Assembly: GCA_052435735.1 (NCBI GenBank)
Contig: JBQVNB010000019.1
Coordinates: 9,290-73,289, forward strand
From: Aliihoeflea sp052435735
GTDB taxonomy: Bacteria > Pseudomonadota > Alphaproteobacteria > Rhizobiales > Rhizobiaceae
DNA length: 64,000 bases
Direction: 5' to 3'
The notes beneath the pieces were generated by a model. It did no database searches and was not told the DNA's origin. It worked only from the letters and a program-made list of their open reading frames with translations. Numbering within the stretch: position 1 is the first letter of the stretch; every line of letters begins with the position of its first letter. Of the stretch, positions 35,176 through 44,327 are shown in pieces. A program made the position numbers and the translations under genes.

Positions 35176-36183
35176 ATGGCGAAGGCAGGGCCGGGCAAGC
35201 AAGGCAGGCGCGGGATGTGGGCGATCCTCGCCGTATTTCTTCTGACCGCAATCGGCGCCGCGGCATATTTCGCCGGCCCGCGCGTCGCCGTCGACACGAC
35301 CATCCGTTTCGATCCCGCGACGATCGGCGAGGATGTCGAAACCTATCTGGCCGGCCGCGAGCGTGACGTGCCGAACCTGCGCGACGGCGTCGGCAAGGAA
35401 ATCGTCTGGGCGTTCCCAACCTCCAAGGCCCGCACGCCGCTCGCCATCGTCTACATTCACGGATTTTCCGCCTCGAGCGGCGAGATCCGCCCCGTTCCCG
35501 ACGAGATCGCATCGCGCCTCGGCGCCAACCTCTTCTTCACCCGCCTTACCGGTCACGGCCAGGATGGCGCGGCGATGGCGACGGGAAGCGTCAACGCGTG
35601 GGTCAACGACTACGCCGAGGCGATCGAGATCGGACGCCGGCTCGGCTCGCGCGTCGTCGTCGTCGCGACATCCACCGGCGCCGGCCTTGCCACATGGGCC
35701 GCGACGCAGCACGAACTGTCCGAAGATGTCGCAGCCCTCGTCCTCGTCTCGCCGAACTACCGCATCCGCGCGGCAGGCGCCTCGCTCCTGACCGGTCCAT
35801 GGGGTGGGCAGATCGCGCGCCTTGCCAGCGGCGCCGAGCGCCAGTTCACGCCGCGCAACGAGGCGCATGGCAGGTTGTGGACCCCGCGCTATCCGACCGA
35901 GGCGATCCTGCCGATGGCCGCGCTGACGAAACTCGCGCATGATGCACCGGTCGAGGAGATCGGCATCCCGGCCTTCTTCGTCTATTCGGCCGCCGACCGG
36001 ATCGTCGACGCCGAGGTGACGGCCGACATCGCCGCGCGCTGGGGCGCGCTTTCGGACAGCCTGTTGATCGAAAGCTCCGACGACCCGCAGAACCACGTCA
36101 TCACCGGCGATGCGCTTTCGCCGCAGACCAACGAGCTCATCATCGAGACCACCGTCAACTGGCTGCGCGAAAACGCGCTCTAG
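35176..36183 (+). CDS. Membrane-anchored alpha/beta hydrolase
   Basis: 335 aa. One N-terminal hydrophobic segment (residues ~14-33) with a basic start suggests a membrane anchor facing the periplasm. YIHGFSASS is the oxyanion loop, and ATSTGAG is the nucleophile elbow (A-x-S-x-G instead of G-x-S-x-G). NHVITG near the end supplies the histidine. Resembles carboxylesterase or lysophospholipase-like proteins; substrate unknown. Its stop shares the bases CTAG with the convergent MFS gene. Confidence 0.82.
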   Translation: MAKAGPGKQGRRGMWAILAVFLLTAIGAAAYFAGPRVAVDTTIRFDPATIGEDVETYLAGRERDVPNLRDGVGKEIVWAFPTSKARTPLAIVYIHGFSASSGEIRPVPDEIASRLGANLFFTRLTGHGQDGAAMATGSVNAWVNDYAEAIEIGRRLGSRVVVVATSTGAGLATWAATQHELSEDVAALVLVSPNYRIRAAGASLLTGPWGGQIARLASGAERQFTPRNEAHGRLWTPRYPTEAILPMAALTKLAHDAPVEEIGIPAFFVYSAADRIVDAEVTADIAARWGALSDSLLIESSDDPQNHVITGDALSPQTNELIIETTVNWLRENAL

Positions 36184-37424
36184 GCGGTGGCGAGTTTCGT
36201 GCGCTCTGGCCGTGCATCGCGTACGAACAGATAGACGAACAGCGAGATCGCCAGCATCGCGGCATAGAACGCGAAGAGCGCGGCATAGCCCGATTCCGGC
36301 TGGCCCGTGACCGCATTGGCCGAGACGATCGGCCCCGTCGCGAACTGCATGACGCCGACGCCGCCGATGGAGAAGAAGTTGAGAAGCGTCACGCCGCGCC
36401 CCGTCAAATGTGCCGGCAGGAAGGCGCGGCCATGCGCCATCAGGAGGCCGTAGGCAGCGCCGGTCACGCCGATCAGCACGAATATGATCGTCGTCTGGGC
36501 GATGCTGGTAACGGGATTGAGCGCGAGATAGACGAGGACGGCAAGGCTGAGCGAATTGCCGACGATCGCCACCCATTTGCGCGTGCGGAAGATCGTGTCG
36601 AGCGGCCCGTAGATGAACCCGCCCGCCACCATCGCCAACGCCATGAACAGCGTCACTTGCCCGATCATCAGCGCATCGGCCCCATAGACGTCGGAGAGAT
36701 AAGGGCCGGCCCAAAGGCCGCGGATGCCGGCTGCCGCGGCGTAGTTGATCGCGGTGAGCGGAAACAGCGCCCACAGGACCTTCAGCTTGAAGAGTTCGAG
36801 ATAGCCGGAGAAACCCGCCCCCGCCGCAAAGCTCGCGTCGCGATGCGGATCGCGCAGGAAAACCATGATGGCGCAGGCGGTCAGAAGCGTGACGACGCCG
36901 AGCCCCATCATCACCGGGCGCCAGCCGAATGCTTCGGCGGCAGTCGCCAGCGGCGAGGCGCCGACGACATTGCCGAGCGAGCCGAAGGCGACGAGCCAGG
37001 AAGTGAGGATAGCCAGCCGCGCCGTCGAATAGGTATGGGCGAAGATGAACACCGAGGCCATCAGCACCGGCGCGCAGCCGACGCCGATGAGCGCCATGGC
37101 CGTGATCACCATCCAGGGCTGGGTTGCGAAAGCGAAGAGGAACGCCCCGCCCGCGCCGCCGATGGCGAGCAGGACGGCGGCCGTCCGCTTGGGGCCGTAT
37201 CTGTCGAGGCAAACGCCGACCACGAACTGCATCGCCGAGAACGATGCGAACCACGCGCCCGAGGCGAGCGAAAGGTCGGTATTGGTCGCCCCGAGCTCGG
37301 AGCCCAGAACCGGTGTGAGGACCGCCAGAAACGAGCGGTAGAACTGCGACAGCACATAGGCGATCGCAAGAGCGGCCAAGCCAGCCATGAAGCGTTTCCC
37401 GTCGACTTTTATTGGTGCGGCCAC
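36180..37424 (-). CDS. Major facilitator superfamily transporter
   Basis: 414 aa, about 12 helices. The first loop has the LDRYGPKRTAA motif A, and the second half begins VLWALFPLTAINYAAAAGIRGLWAGPYLSDVYG. The substrate cannot be told. The start is uncertain: GTG 37424 keeps a basic cytoplasmic N-terminus but has no clear ribosome site, while ATG 37388 has GGGAAAC 7 bases upstream. An inverted repeat at 37393-37440 would enclose the GTG and bury that GGGAA in a stem. Confidence 0.87.
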   Translation of the reverse strand: MAAPIKVDGKRFMAGLAALAIAYVLSQFYRSFLAVLTPVLGSELGATNTDLSLASGAWFASFSAMQFVVGVCLDRYGPKRTAAVLLAIGGAGGAFLFAFATQPWMVITAMALIGVGCAPVLMASVFIFAHTYSTARLAILTSWLVAFGSLGNVVGASPLATAAEAFGWRPVMMGLGVVTLLTACAIMVFLRDPHRDASFAAGAGFSGYLELFKLKVLWALFPLTAINYAAAAGIRGLWAGPYLSDVYGADALMIGQVTLFMALAMVAGGFIYGPLDTIFRTRKWVAIVGNSLSLAVLVYLALNPVTSIAQTTIIFVLIGVTGAAYGLLMAHGRAFLPAHLTGRGVTLLNFFSIGGVGVMQFATGPIVSANAVTGQPESGYAALFAFYAAMLAISLFVYLFVRDARPERTKLATA

Positions 37425-37440
37425 CGGCCGACGGGAAACG
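37393..37440 (-). promoter_or_regulatory. 12-bp inverted repeat over the MFS translation start region
   Basis: Perfect arms CGTTTCCCGTCG (37393-37404) and CGACGGGAAACG (37429-37440), 24-base spacer containing the possible GTG start. In the mRNA the arm next to ATG 37388 contains its GGGAA ribosome site, so folding could hide it. Just upstream lies a further palindrome, TAACGCGTTA (37452-37461). Confidence 0.5.
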
Positions 37441-37468
37441 GATTAGTTGATTAACGCGTTAGGCGCAA

Positions 37469-38833
37469 TCAGGCAGCTCGGCGCGAACCACCGCCATTGC
37501 TTGGGCCACGGCGCTTGGCCCGGAACGGACGCTTCTGGCCCTCCGCCGGCTTGCCGGAGCCCTGGCCGAAGCCGGGCTTGCGGCCCTGGCGCGGCTTGCC
37601 GTTGGCATTTGCCGGGCGGCGATTCTCGCGCTCTTCCGGCAAGGGTTCGGACTTGCGCTGAACCGGATCTGCCTGGCCGAGATGGTCGGCCGCGATCGGC
37701 AGCTTCATGCGGATGATCTTCTCGACCTGGCGCAGCTTGGAGCCCTCGGAAGGATCGCACAGCGTGATCGCGATGCCGTCCGCGCCGTTGCGGCCGGTGC
37801 GGCCGATGCGGTGGACGTAGCTTTCCGCCTCGTCCGGCAGGTCGAAATTCACCACATGGGTGATGTTCGGCACGTCGATGCCGCGCGCGGCGATGTCGGT
37901 CGCCACGAGAATGCGAACCTCGCCGTCACGGAAGCCGTTCAGCGCGCGCTGGCGGGCGTTTTGCGACTTGTTGCCGTGGATGACGGCCGCCTCGAAACCA
38001 TCACGGACGAGATCGCGGGTGACGCGGTCAGCGCCATGCTTGGTGCGCGCGAAGATGATGACGCGCGACATCGCGTCGTCCTTCAGCATCGTCGACAGGA
38101 CGTCGCGCTTCTGCTTCAGGCGCGCCATCACGACGCTCTGGTGGATTTCGGCCGCCGTCGTGCCCTGCGGGGCGACTTCGACATGGACCGGGTCCTTGAG
38201 GATGCCGCGGGCGAGCTGTTCGATCTCGTTCGGCATGGTCGCCGAGAACAGCGCCGTCTGGCGCTTGGGATGCGTCGCGCGGGCGATCTTCTTGACGTCG
38301 TTGATGAAGCCCATGTCGAGCATGCGGTCGGCTTCGTCGAGGACGAGCCAGCGCGTCTCGGACAGGACGATCTCGTTCTGGCGAACGAGGTCGGTCAGGC
38401 GGCCCGGCGTTGCGACGAGAATATCGACGCCCTGCGCCATGCGCTTGACCTGGCCGCCGCGCGACACGCCGCCGAGCACGAGGCTGGTCGAGATGTGGAG
38501 GCCCTTGGAGATCGCACGGATCGTCTCTTCGATCTGCACGGCGAGTTCGCGCGTCGGCGCGAGGATCAGCGCGCGGCAGGTCTTCGCCTTGCGCTTGTCG
38601 CCGAGCGCGGCGATATGCTTGAGGATCGGCAGCGCAAAGGCGGCCGTCTTGCCGGAACCGGTCTGGGCGACGCCCAGAATGTCCTTGCCGGCGATCTGCG
38701 CGGGAATGGCCGCAACCTGGATCGGCTTGGGCTCCACGAACCCGGCACGGGCAGCGCTTTCGAGCAGCTTGCCGTCGATGCCGAGGGGGCCGAAACCGCT
38801 GGTCACGGTGGTGGTCTGGTTTTCAGTCGTCAA
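37469..38833 (-). CDS. DEAD-box ATP-dependent RNA helicase (RhlE-like)
   Basis: About 454 aa. Motifs: Q motif GFVEPKPIQVAAIP, motif I AQTGSGKT, Ia PTRELAVQ, Ib TPGRL, II DEAD, III SAT, and VI HRIGRTGRNG. A basic, low-complexity tail of about 70 residues (RPANANGKPRQGRKPGFGQGSGK) would bind RNA. The frame is open to 38914, but that part looks non-coding. I favour the TTG at 38833, with a GTG near 38809 as alternative. Role: ribosome assembly or mRNA decay, often cold-induced. Confidence 0.93.
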   Translation of the reverse strand: MTTENQTTTVTSGFGPLGIDGKLLESAARAGFVEPKPIQVAAIPAQIAGKDILGVAQTGSGKTAAFALPILKHIAALGDKRKAKTCRALILAPTRELAVQIEETIRAISKGLHISTSLVLGGVSRGGQVKRMAQGVDILVATPGRLTDLVRQNEIVLSETRWLVLDEADRMLDMGFINDVKKIARATHPKRQTALFSATMPNEIEQLARGILKDPVHVEVAPQGTTAAEIHQSVVMARLKQKRDVLSTMLKDDAMSRVIIFARTKHGADRVTRDLVRDGFEAAVIHGNKSQNARQRALNGFRDGEVRILVATDIAARGIDVPNITHVVNFDLPDEAESYVHRIGRTGRNGADGIAITLCDPSEGSKLRQVEKIIRMKLPIAADHLGQADPVQRKSEPLPEERENRRPANANGKPRQGRKPGFGQGSGKPAEGQKRPFRAKRRGPSNGGGSRRAA

Positions 38834-39129
38834 AATAGTCTTCTTTCTGGCGCGCGGCGTTGACCGGGCGCAAAATTCGATGCCGCAGGGCGCAACCTGC
38901 GTGCGATATGTCAAAATGGGATCGACAAGGCGGCGAACCCTAAGGTCCGCGCGGCTGCGCTGTCGTCGCCGCGGTCATCCGCGGGCTTGCCTTGCAAACG
39001 AACAAGACAAAGACGCAACCAGTCCGTATTCGGGAAAGCCGGAAAGTCCGGCCCAAGCGCCTCGTGCGGCTCATATGGGCCAGTTCGCTGCCAAATGCAA
39101 CCGAAACCTGCTGCGGTGCAAAATCAGGT
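38834..39129. other. Helicase leader / gene-free stretch
   Basis: No credible gene. It contains a short hairpin GCCGGA-AAG-TCCGGC (39038-39052). On the minus strand this is the leader of the helicase gene, which in cold-inducible helicases is often long and structured. Confidence 0.4.
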
Positions 39130-39272
39130 GGGTGTGTTAAGATTCTGGCATGTGCGTGCCGAAAGTGGCGGATTTCGAGAACCGGAGCGGAGTGGACATT
39201 TGGTCCATGAGCACCGGAAGCGCAGAAAGCCGTCGTTTGCAGACCGCTCAGGCCTGAATATCAACACACCCT
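39130..39272. repeat. Dispersed palindromic element, copy B
   Basis: About 143 bases, ends GGGTGTGTTAAGATTC and (complement) GGGTGTGTTGATATTC, central GGACATTTGGTCC. Nearly the same as copies A and C. Its right end supplies the TAG stop codon of the minus-strand ilvA. Confidence 0.88.
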
Positions 39273-40524
39273 AGATCACGAGGCCGGCGATCGTCTCATT
39301 GTCGGTGATGTCCTGATAGGTCCAGCCCGCGGCCTCGAACTTCTCCGCGAGAATCGCGAAATTCGCCGGGTTCTTCGTCTCGATGCCGATCAGGACCGAG
39401 CCGAAATTGCGCGCCGACTTCTTCAGGTACTCGAATCTGGCGATGTCGTCTTCGGGGCCGAGCAGGTCGAGGAAGTCACGCAACGCACCGGGCCGCTGCG
39501 GAAAGCGGAAGACGAAGTATTTCTTCAGCCCCTCGAAGCGCAGCGCGCGCTCCTTCACGTCCGGCAGGCGCTCGAAATCGAAATTGCCGCCAGATACGAC
39601 GAGGACGATTGTCTTCCCTGCGATCTCGATCGGAGCAAGATCCTTCAGCGCATCGATCGCCAGCGCGCCGGCCGGCTCCAGCACCACGCCCTCGACATTC
39701 AGCATCTCGATGATCGTCGCGCAGATGCGGTTTTCCGGGATGCGGGTCACGTCGTCCGGGACAAAATGCGACAGCGCCGCAAAGTTCGCCTCGCCGATCT
39801 CCGCCACCGAGGCGCCATCGACGAAATTGTCGACCTGCGGCAACCGCACGCGCCGCCCTTCGGAGAGGCTCGAATGCAGGCTCGACGCGCCGACCGGCTC
39901 GGCAAAGAGGAACCGCGTGCCGGCGTCGGCGAGATAGCGAGTCACCCCAGCCGCAAGCCCGCCCCCGCCGACCGGCAGCACGATCAGGTCTGCAAGGACG
40001 CCGTCCGGAAGCTGCGCCTCGATCTCCTGCGCGACGCTCGCCTGTCCCTCGATGATGTCTTCATGGTCGAAGGGCGGCACCATCAACCCGCCGGTCTCGG
40101 CCGCGAACGCCTGCGCGGCGCGATAGCAGGCGTCGAAATAGTCGCCGGTCAGGCGGATTTCCACGAACTCGCCGCCGAAGAGCCGCGTCTTGTCGATCTT
40201 CTGCTGCGGCGTCGTCACCGGCATGAAGATGACGCCGCGCTTGGCGAGGTGCCGGCACACATAGGCAAAGCCCTGCGCGTGGTTGCCTGCCGAGGCGCAG
40301 ACGAACGCCTCCGGCCCCGCCCCCGCTTCCAGCACCTTGCGGAAGAAGTTGAACGCACCGCGGATCTTGTAGGATCGCACCGGCGACAAATCCTCGCGCT
40401 TCAGGAATATCCGCGCGCCGGTCTTCTTCGACAGATACGCGTTTTCCTGCAGCGGCGTCTCGGGAAAGAGCGCGCGCATGGCGTCGGCTGCCAGTCGAAC
40501 GTCGGCTTTGAAGTCACGGTGCAA
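39271..40524 (-). CDS. ilvA: Threonine ammonia-lyase (threonine dehydratase), biosynthetic, short form
   Basis: 417 aa, PLP enzyme converting threonine to 2-oxobutyrate for isoleucine synthesis. The PLP lysine is in SYKIRGAFN, SAGNHAQG is the substrate loop and GGGGLAAG the phosphate loop. One C-terminal ACT-like domain (from ~residue 330, with PGALRDFLDLLGP) rather than two, as in the Corynebacterium-type enzyme, so allosteric control by isoleucine is expected. The stop codon is formed at the end of repeat copy B. Divergent from trkH. Confidence 0.94.
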   Translation of the reverse strand: MHRDFKADVRLAADAMRALFPETPLQENAYLSKKTGARIFLKREDLSPVRSYKIRGAFNFFRKVLEAGAGPEAFVCASAGNHAQGFAYVCRHLAKRGVIFMPVTTPQQKIDKTRLFGGEFVEIRLTGDYFDACYRAAQAFAAETGGLMVPPFDHEDIIEGQASVAQEIEAQLPDGVLADLIVLPVGGGGLAAGVTRYLADAGTRFLFAEPVGASSLHSSLSEGRRVRLPQVDNFVDGASVAEIGEANFAALSHFVPDDVTRIPENRICATIIEMLNVEGVVLEPAGALAIDALKDLAPIEIAGKTIVLVVSGGNFDFERLPDVKERALRFEGLKKYFVFRFPQRPGALRDFLDLLGPEDDIARFEYLKKSARNFGSVLIGIETKNPANFAILAEKFEAAGWTYQDITDNETIAGLVI

Positions 40525-40637
40525 AGGCTTCGGACCTTCCTGCGGTCTTTGTCTGTTGGCGGGTCCGCCGCGCTATTGCATATTCGGTGCGCGGAAGCCA
40601 CTGTCGCGCCGCTTCAAGGGGTCAAGTCGGGGAAGAC

Positions 40638-42095
40638 GTGCAGTATCTCGCCATTCGCACCGCGATCCACATCGCGGCGATCTTCGCCATCTACCTGTCC
40701 CTCGCCATGTTCATACCGGCCGGCGTGGACCTTTATTTCGGCAATGAGGATTGGCAGGTCTTTGCCTTCTCCGCGGTCCTCACCGGCGGGCTGGCACTGG
40801 CCGTCGCGGCCGCGACGCAGGGGCGCCCACCGGTTCTGTCCGCACGTTTCGGCTTCTTCGTCGTCAACCTGCTCTGGCTGACCACGTGTACCGTCGGCGC
40901 CATTCCGTTCCTCACATCCTCGCTGGAGATTTCGCTGACCGACGCGGTCTTCGAATCGGTTTCCGGCATCACGACCACCGGCGGAACGGTTCTGACGGGT
41001 CTCGATTCCCTGCCGCCCGGCATTTTGATCTGGCGTTCTCTCCTGCAATGGATCGGCGGTCTCGGCGTCATCGCGCTCGGCCTCTTCGTCCTGCCTTTCC
41101 TCAATGTCGGCGGCGTCTCCTACTTCAAGATCGAATCCTCCGACATCTCGGACCGGCCCTTCGAGCGCTTCTCGACCTATACGACGAGCCTGATCGCCAT
41201 CTACGTCGCGCTGACGGTCATCTGCGCGATCTGCTACGCGGCCGCCGGCATGACCGGCTTCAACGCGGTGAACCATGCGCTGACCACCATCTCGACGGCC
41301 GGCTTCTCGACCCACGACTCTTCGATGGCCTTCTACGACGACAACCTGCCGGTGCTGTGGATCGCGACCGTTTTCATGTTCATCGGTGCCCTGCCCTTCG
41401 CGATCGTCATCCTGCTCTTCACGCGCGGGCGCATCGAATCCCTGCGCGATCCGCAATTGCGCGTCTTTGCCGGCTACGTGCTCATCTTCATCCTGGCGGT
41501 GACGATCTATGTGCGCCTGTCGAGCGACATCGGCTTCATCGATGCGCTGACGCATTCGGCCTTCAACTTCATGTCGATCATCACGACGACGGGATATGCG
41601 AGTTCGGACTACACCGCCTGGGGCCCGTTCGCCTTCGCCTGCGCCTTCGTCGCGATGTTCCTCGGCGGCTGTTCGGGCTCGACGACGGGCGGCATCAAGG
41701 CCTACCGGTTCCTGATCCTGTTCGAACTCGTGCTGAACGGCCTGCGCCGCCTCGTCTATCCGAACACCGTGCAAAGCGTGCGCTACGGCGACCGTCCGGT
41801 CGACGATGCCATGCAGCGCGCCGTCGTTCTCTTCATCGCCTCGTTCTTCATCCTCTGGCTGATCACGACGATCCTCCTGTCGGCGACGGGTCTCGATTTC
41901 ATCAGCGCCATGTCGGGCGCCCTGACGGCGCTCACCAATGTCGGCCCCGGCCTCGGCGACGTCATCGGCCCGGTCGGCAATTTCGCGACCATCCCCGACA
42001 CCGCCAAATGGATCATGGCCATCGCCATGCTCATGGGCCGCCTCGAAATCCTCGCCGTGCTGGTGATCTTCACGCCGATCTTCTGGAACAGGTAG
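40638..42095 (+). CDS. trkH: TrkH-family potassium uptake protein
   Basis: 485 aa from GTG 40638 (GGGGAAG ribosome site), close to the 483 of E. coli TrkH. The four pore-like repeats with filter glycines are visible: SGITTTGGTVL, TTISTAGFSTHDSS, SIITTTGYASSDY and TALTNVGPGLGDV. The CSGSTTGGIKAYR gating loop is conserved. No trkA partner is in the window. Confidence 0.94.
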   Translation: MQYLAIRTAIHIAAIFAIYLSLAMFIPAGVDLYFGNEDWQVFAFSAVLTGGLALAVAAATQGRPPVLSARFGFFVVNLLWLTTCTVGAIPFLTSSLEISLTDAVFESVSGITTTGGTVLTGLDSLPPGILIWRSLLQWIGGLGVIALGLFVLPFLNVGGVSYFKIESSDISDRPFERFSTYTTSLIAIYVALTVICAICYAAAGMTGFNAVNHALTTISTAGFSTHDSSMAFYDDNLPVLWIATVFMFIGALPFAIVILLFTRGRIESLRDPQLRVFAGYVLIFILAVTIYVRLSSDIGFIDALTHSAFNFMSIITTTGYASSDYTAWGPFAFACAFVAMFLGGCSGSTTGGIKAYRFLILFELVLNGLRRLVYPNTVQSVRYGDRPVDDAMQRAVVLFIASFFILWLITTILLSATGLDFISAMSGALTALTNVGPGLGDVIGPVGNFATIPDTAKWIMAIAMLMGRLEILAVLVIFTPIFWNR

Positions 42096-42116
42096 GGGAA
42101 GAGTCCTCTTGGCGGA

Positions 42117-42257
42117 CCCCCACCCTCTATCCCTCCCCACAAGGGGGAGGGAGACGTGAGCGTCGCGCCGATAACCTGAATCCGGCTCCAGGCCTGAGGG
42201 TCAGAAGCAACGCTGACGCCCTCCCTCCCCCTTGTGGGGAGGGATAAAGGGTGGGGG
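42117..42257. repeat. Long imperfect inverted repeat between trkH and ade
   Basis: Arms of about 48 bases, the left containing CCTCCCCACAAGGGGGAGG and the right its complement CCTCCCCCTTGTGGGGAGG, with outer CCCCACCCT/AGGGTGGGG. The loop is ~45 bases. It lies between convergent genes and could act as a bidirectional terminator. It resembles common intergenic repeats of alphaproteobacteria; one related arm occurs at 61072. Confidence 0.85.
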
Positions 42258-42281
42258 TAGCCTCGCGCCGACCCATCCGCC

Positions 42282-44090
42282 CTAAACGAACAATTCCACC
42301 CTCTCGAACGTCCGCACATCCACCAGCCCCTGGTCGGAAATCCGCAACTCAGGAATGACCACCAGCGCCAAGAGCGAGTGCTGCATGTAGGCGTTGTTCA
42401 GGTCGCAGCCGACCTCGCGCATTGCCGCCGTCAGCTTCGCTGCCTTCTCCGCCGCGATCTCGGCTCGCTCATCCGACATCAGCCCTGCGATCGGCAGTTC
42501 GACCAGCGCCAGTTCGCGACCCTCCGAGATCAGCACAACTCCGCCGCCGACTTCGCCGAGCCGGTTCGCCGCCAGCGCCATGTCGGCCTTGTTGGTGCCG
42601 ACGACGATCATGTGGTGGCTGTCATGTGCCACTGTCGAAGCCATCGCGCAGGGCTTCTTGTAGCCGAACCCGGAGACGAGCGCGTTGACGACGCTCCCAG
42701 TCGCCCGGTGCCGCTCGACGAGCGCGATCTGGCAGACGTCGTTGGCGCCGTCCATTGCGACGAGCCCGTTTTCGATCGGCATATCCATTTCGAGCGCCCG
42801 AGTCGGCGCCTGGTTCTCGATGACGCCTATCACCCGCGCCCGCACCGAATTCGCCCCCTCCGGCGCCTTGATGTCGAAATCCGTCGCGCCAAGCTGCTTG
42901 CCGAGCTTCACCGTCTGCTTCGCCTCGGCCGGATAGGGATAGGGTTCGATCTCGGCAACGAGCCGGCCATGCTCGGCAAGCAATCGGCCATGTGCGTAGA
43001 CCTGGTCGATCGCGAGCGCAGCAAGATCGGAGACGATCAGGAAATCGGCGAGCCGGCCCGGCGCGATCGAGCCGATCTCGCGCTCGATCTTGAAGTGCTG
43101 CGCGGCGTTGAGCGTCGCCATCTGGATCGCTGTCACCGGCTTCAGCCCCTGCGCGATCGCGTGGCGCACCACGCGGTCCATGTGGCCTTCCTCGACCAGC
43201 GTGCCGGAATGGCAATCATCGGTGCACAGGATGAAATTGCGCGGATCGAGCCCGGACTCGGTCACCGCCTTGACTTGTTCGGCCACGTCGTACCAGGCCG
43301 ATCCGAGCCGGAGCATCGCGCGCATGCCCTGCCGCACGCGGGCGATAGCGTCTTCGGCGCGGGTGCCCTCATGGTCGTCCTCCGGCCCGCCTGCGACATA
43401 GCCGTGGAAAGCGGGGCCGAGGTCGGGCGAGGCGTAGTGCCCGCCGACGGTGCGGCCGGCCTTCATCGTCTCGGCGATTTCGGCCACCATCTTGGGCTCG
43501 TTCGCCGAAACGCCCGGAAAATTCATCACCTCGCCGAGCCCGATGATGTTCTCCCAGGTCATCGCCTCGGCGACGTCCTTCTCGTCGAGCGTCGCGCCAG
43601 GCGTCTCGAGCCCCGGCGCCGACGGTACGCAGGACGGCATCTGCACATGGACGTTGACCGGCATCGCCATCGCCTCGTCATGCATCAGCCGCACGCCCTT
43701 GAGGCCCAGCACGTTGGCGATCTCGTGCGGATCGATGAACATCGAGGTCGTGCCGTGCGGAATGACCGCGCGGCAGAACTCGGTGACTGTCACCATGCCG
43801 CTCTCGACATGCATGTGCGCGTCGCACAGCCCCGGCACCAGATAGCGCCCGGCCGCGTCGATCACCTGCGTCCCCTCGCCGATCGCGTGGCTCGCATCGG
43901 GCCCGCAATAGGCAAAACGCCCGGCGGTGATCGCAAGGTCGGTGCCCGCGATGATCTCGCCCGAATAGACGTTCACCCAGCGCCCGTTGCGGATGACGAG
44001 TTCGGCCGGCCTGCGCCCCGTCGCGACGTCGACGAGCGTGGCGGCCATCTCGTGCCAGGGACGCGGTTTGTTGAATCTGGCTGACGACAT
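42282..44090 (-). CDS. ade: Adenine deaminase
   Basis: 602-aa amidohydrolase converting adenine to hypoxanthine and ammonia. Metal site H-x-H in LCDAHMHVESGM, FIDPHEIANVLG, and LCTDDCHSG for the later ligands. The C-terminal HDSHHMIVVGTN block is typical of bacterial Ade. Downstream of the TAXI-TRAP importer on the same strand but separated by repeat copy C, so probably its own unit. Xanthine phosphoribosyltransferase 10 kb away belongs to the same purine salvage. Confidence 0.95.
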   Translation of the reverse strand: MSSARFNKPRPWHEMAATLVDVATGRRPAELVIRNGRWVNVYSGEIIAGTDLAITAGRFAYCGPDASHAIGEGTQVIDAAGRYLVPGLCDAHMHVESGMVTVTEFCRAVIPHGTTSMFIDPHEIANVLGLKGVRLMHDEAMAMPVNVHVQMPSCVPSAPGLETPGATLDEKDVAEAMTWENIIGLGEVMNFPGVSANEPKMVAEIAETMKAGRTVGGHYASPDLGPAFHGYVAGGPEDDHEGTRAEDAIARVRQGMRAMLRLGSAWYDVAEQVKAVTESGLDPRNFILCTDDCHSGTLVEEGHMDRVVRHAIAQGLKPVTAIQMATLNAAQHFKIEREIGSIAPGRLADFLIVSDLAALAIDQVYAHGRLLAEHGRLVAEIEPYPYPAEAKQTVKLGKQLGATDFDIKAPEGANSVRARVIGVIENQAPTRALEMDMPIENGLVAMDGANDVCQIALVERHRATGSVVNALVSGFGYKKPCAMASTVAHDSHHMIVVGTNKADMALAANRLGEVGGGVVLISEGRELALVELPIAGLMSDERAEIAAEKAAKLTAAMREVGCDLNNAYMQHSLLALVVIPELRISDQGLVDVRTFERVELFV

Positions 44091-44183
44091 CTGGCTGAAT
44101 CTCCGTTTGAGCCGAATGTGCCAAGCCGCTGGACGGAAAGCCAGAATGCATTCCGTCCAGCCATGCGAAAACTGTTTCGCCTT

Positions 44184-44327
44184 AGGGCTTGCTGAGATTC
44201 TGGCATGTGCGTGCCGAAAACGGCGGATTTCGAGAACCGGAGCGGAATGGACATTTCGTCCATGAGCACCGGAAGCGCCGAAAGCTGTCGTTTGCAGGCC
44301 GCTCAGGTCTGAATGTCAGCACGCCCT
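44184..44327. repeat. Dispersed palindromic element, copy C
   Basis: About 144 bases, left end AGGGCTTGCTGAGATTC, right end complement AGGGCGTGCTGACATTC, central GGACATTTCGTCC. The right end supplies the TAG stop codon of the fused TRAP permease. Confidence 0.88.
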
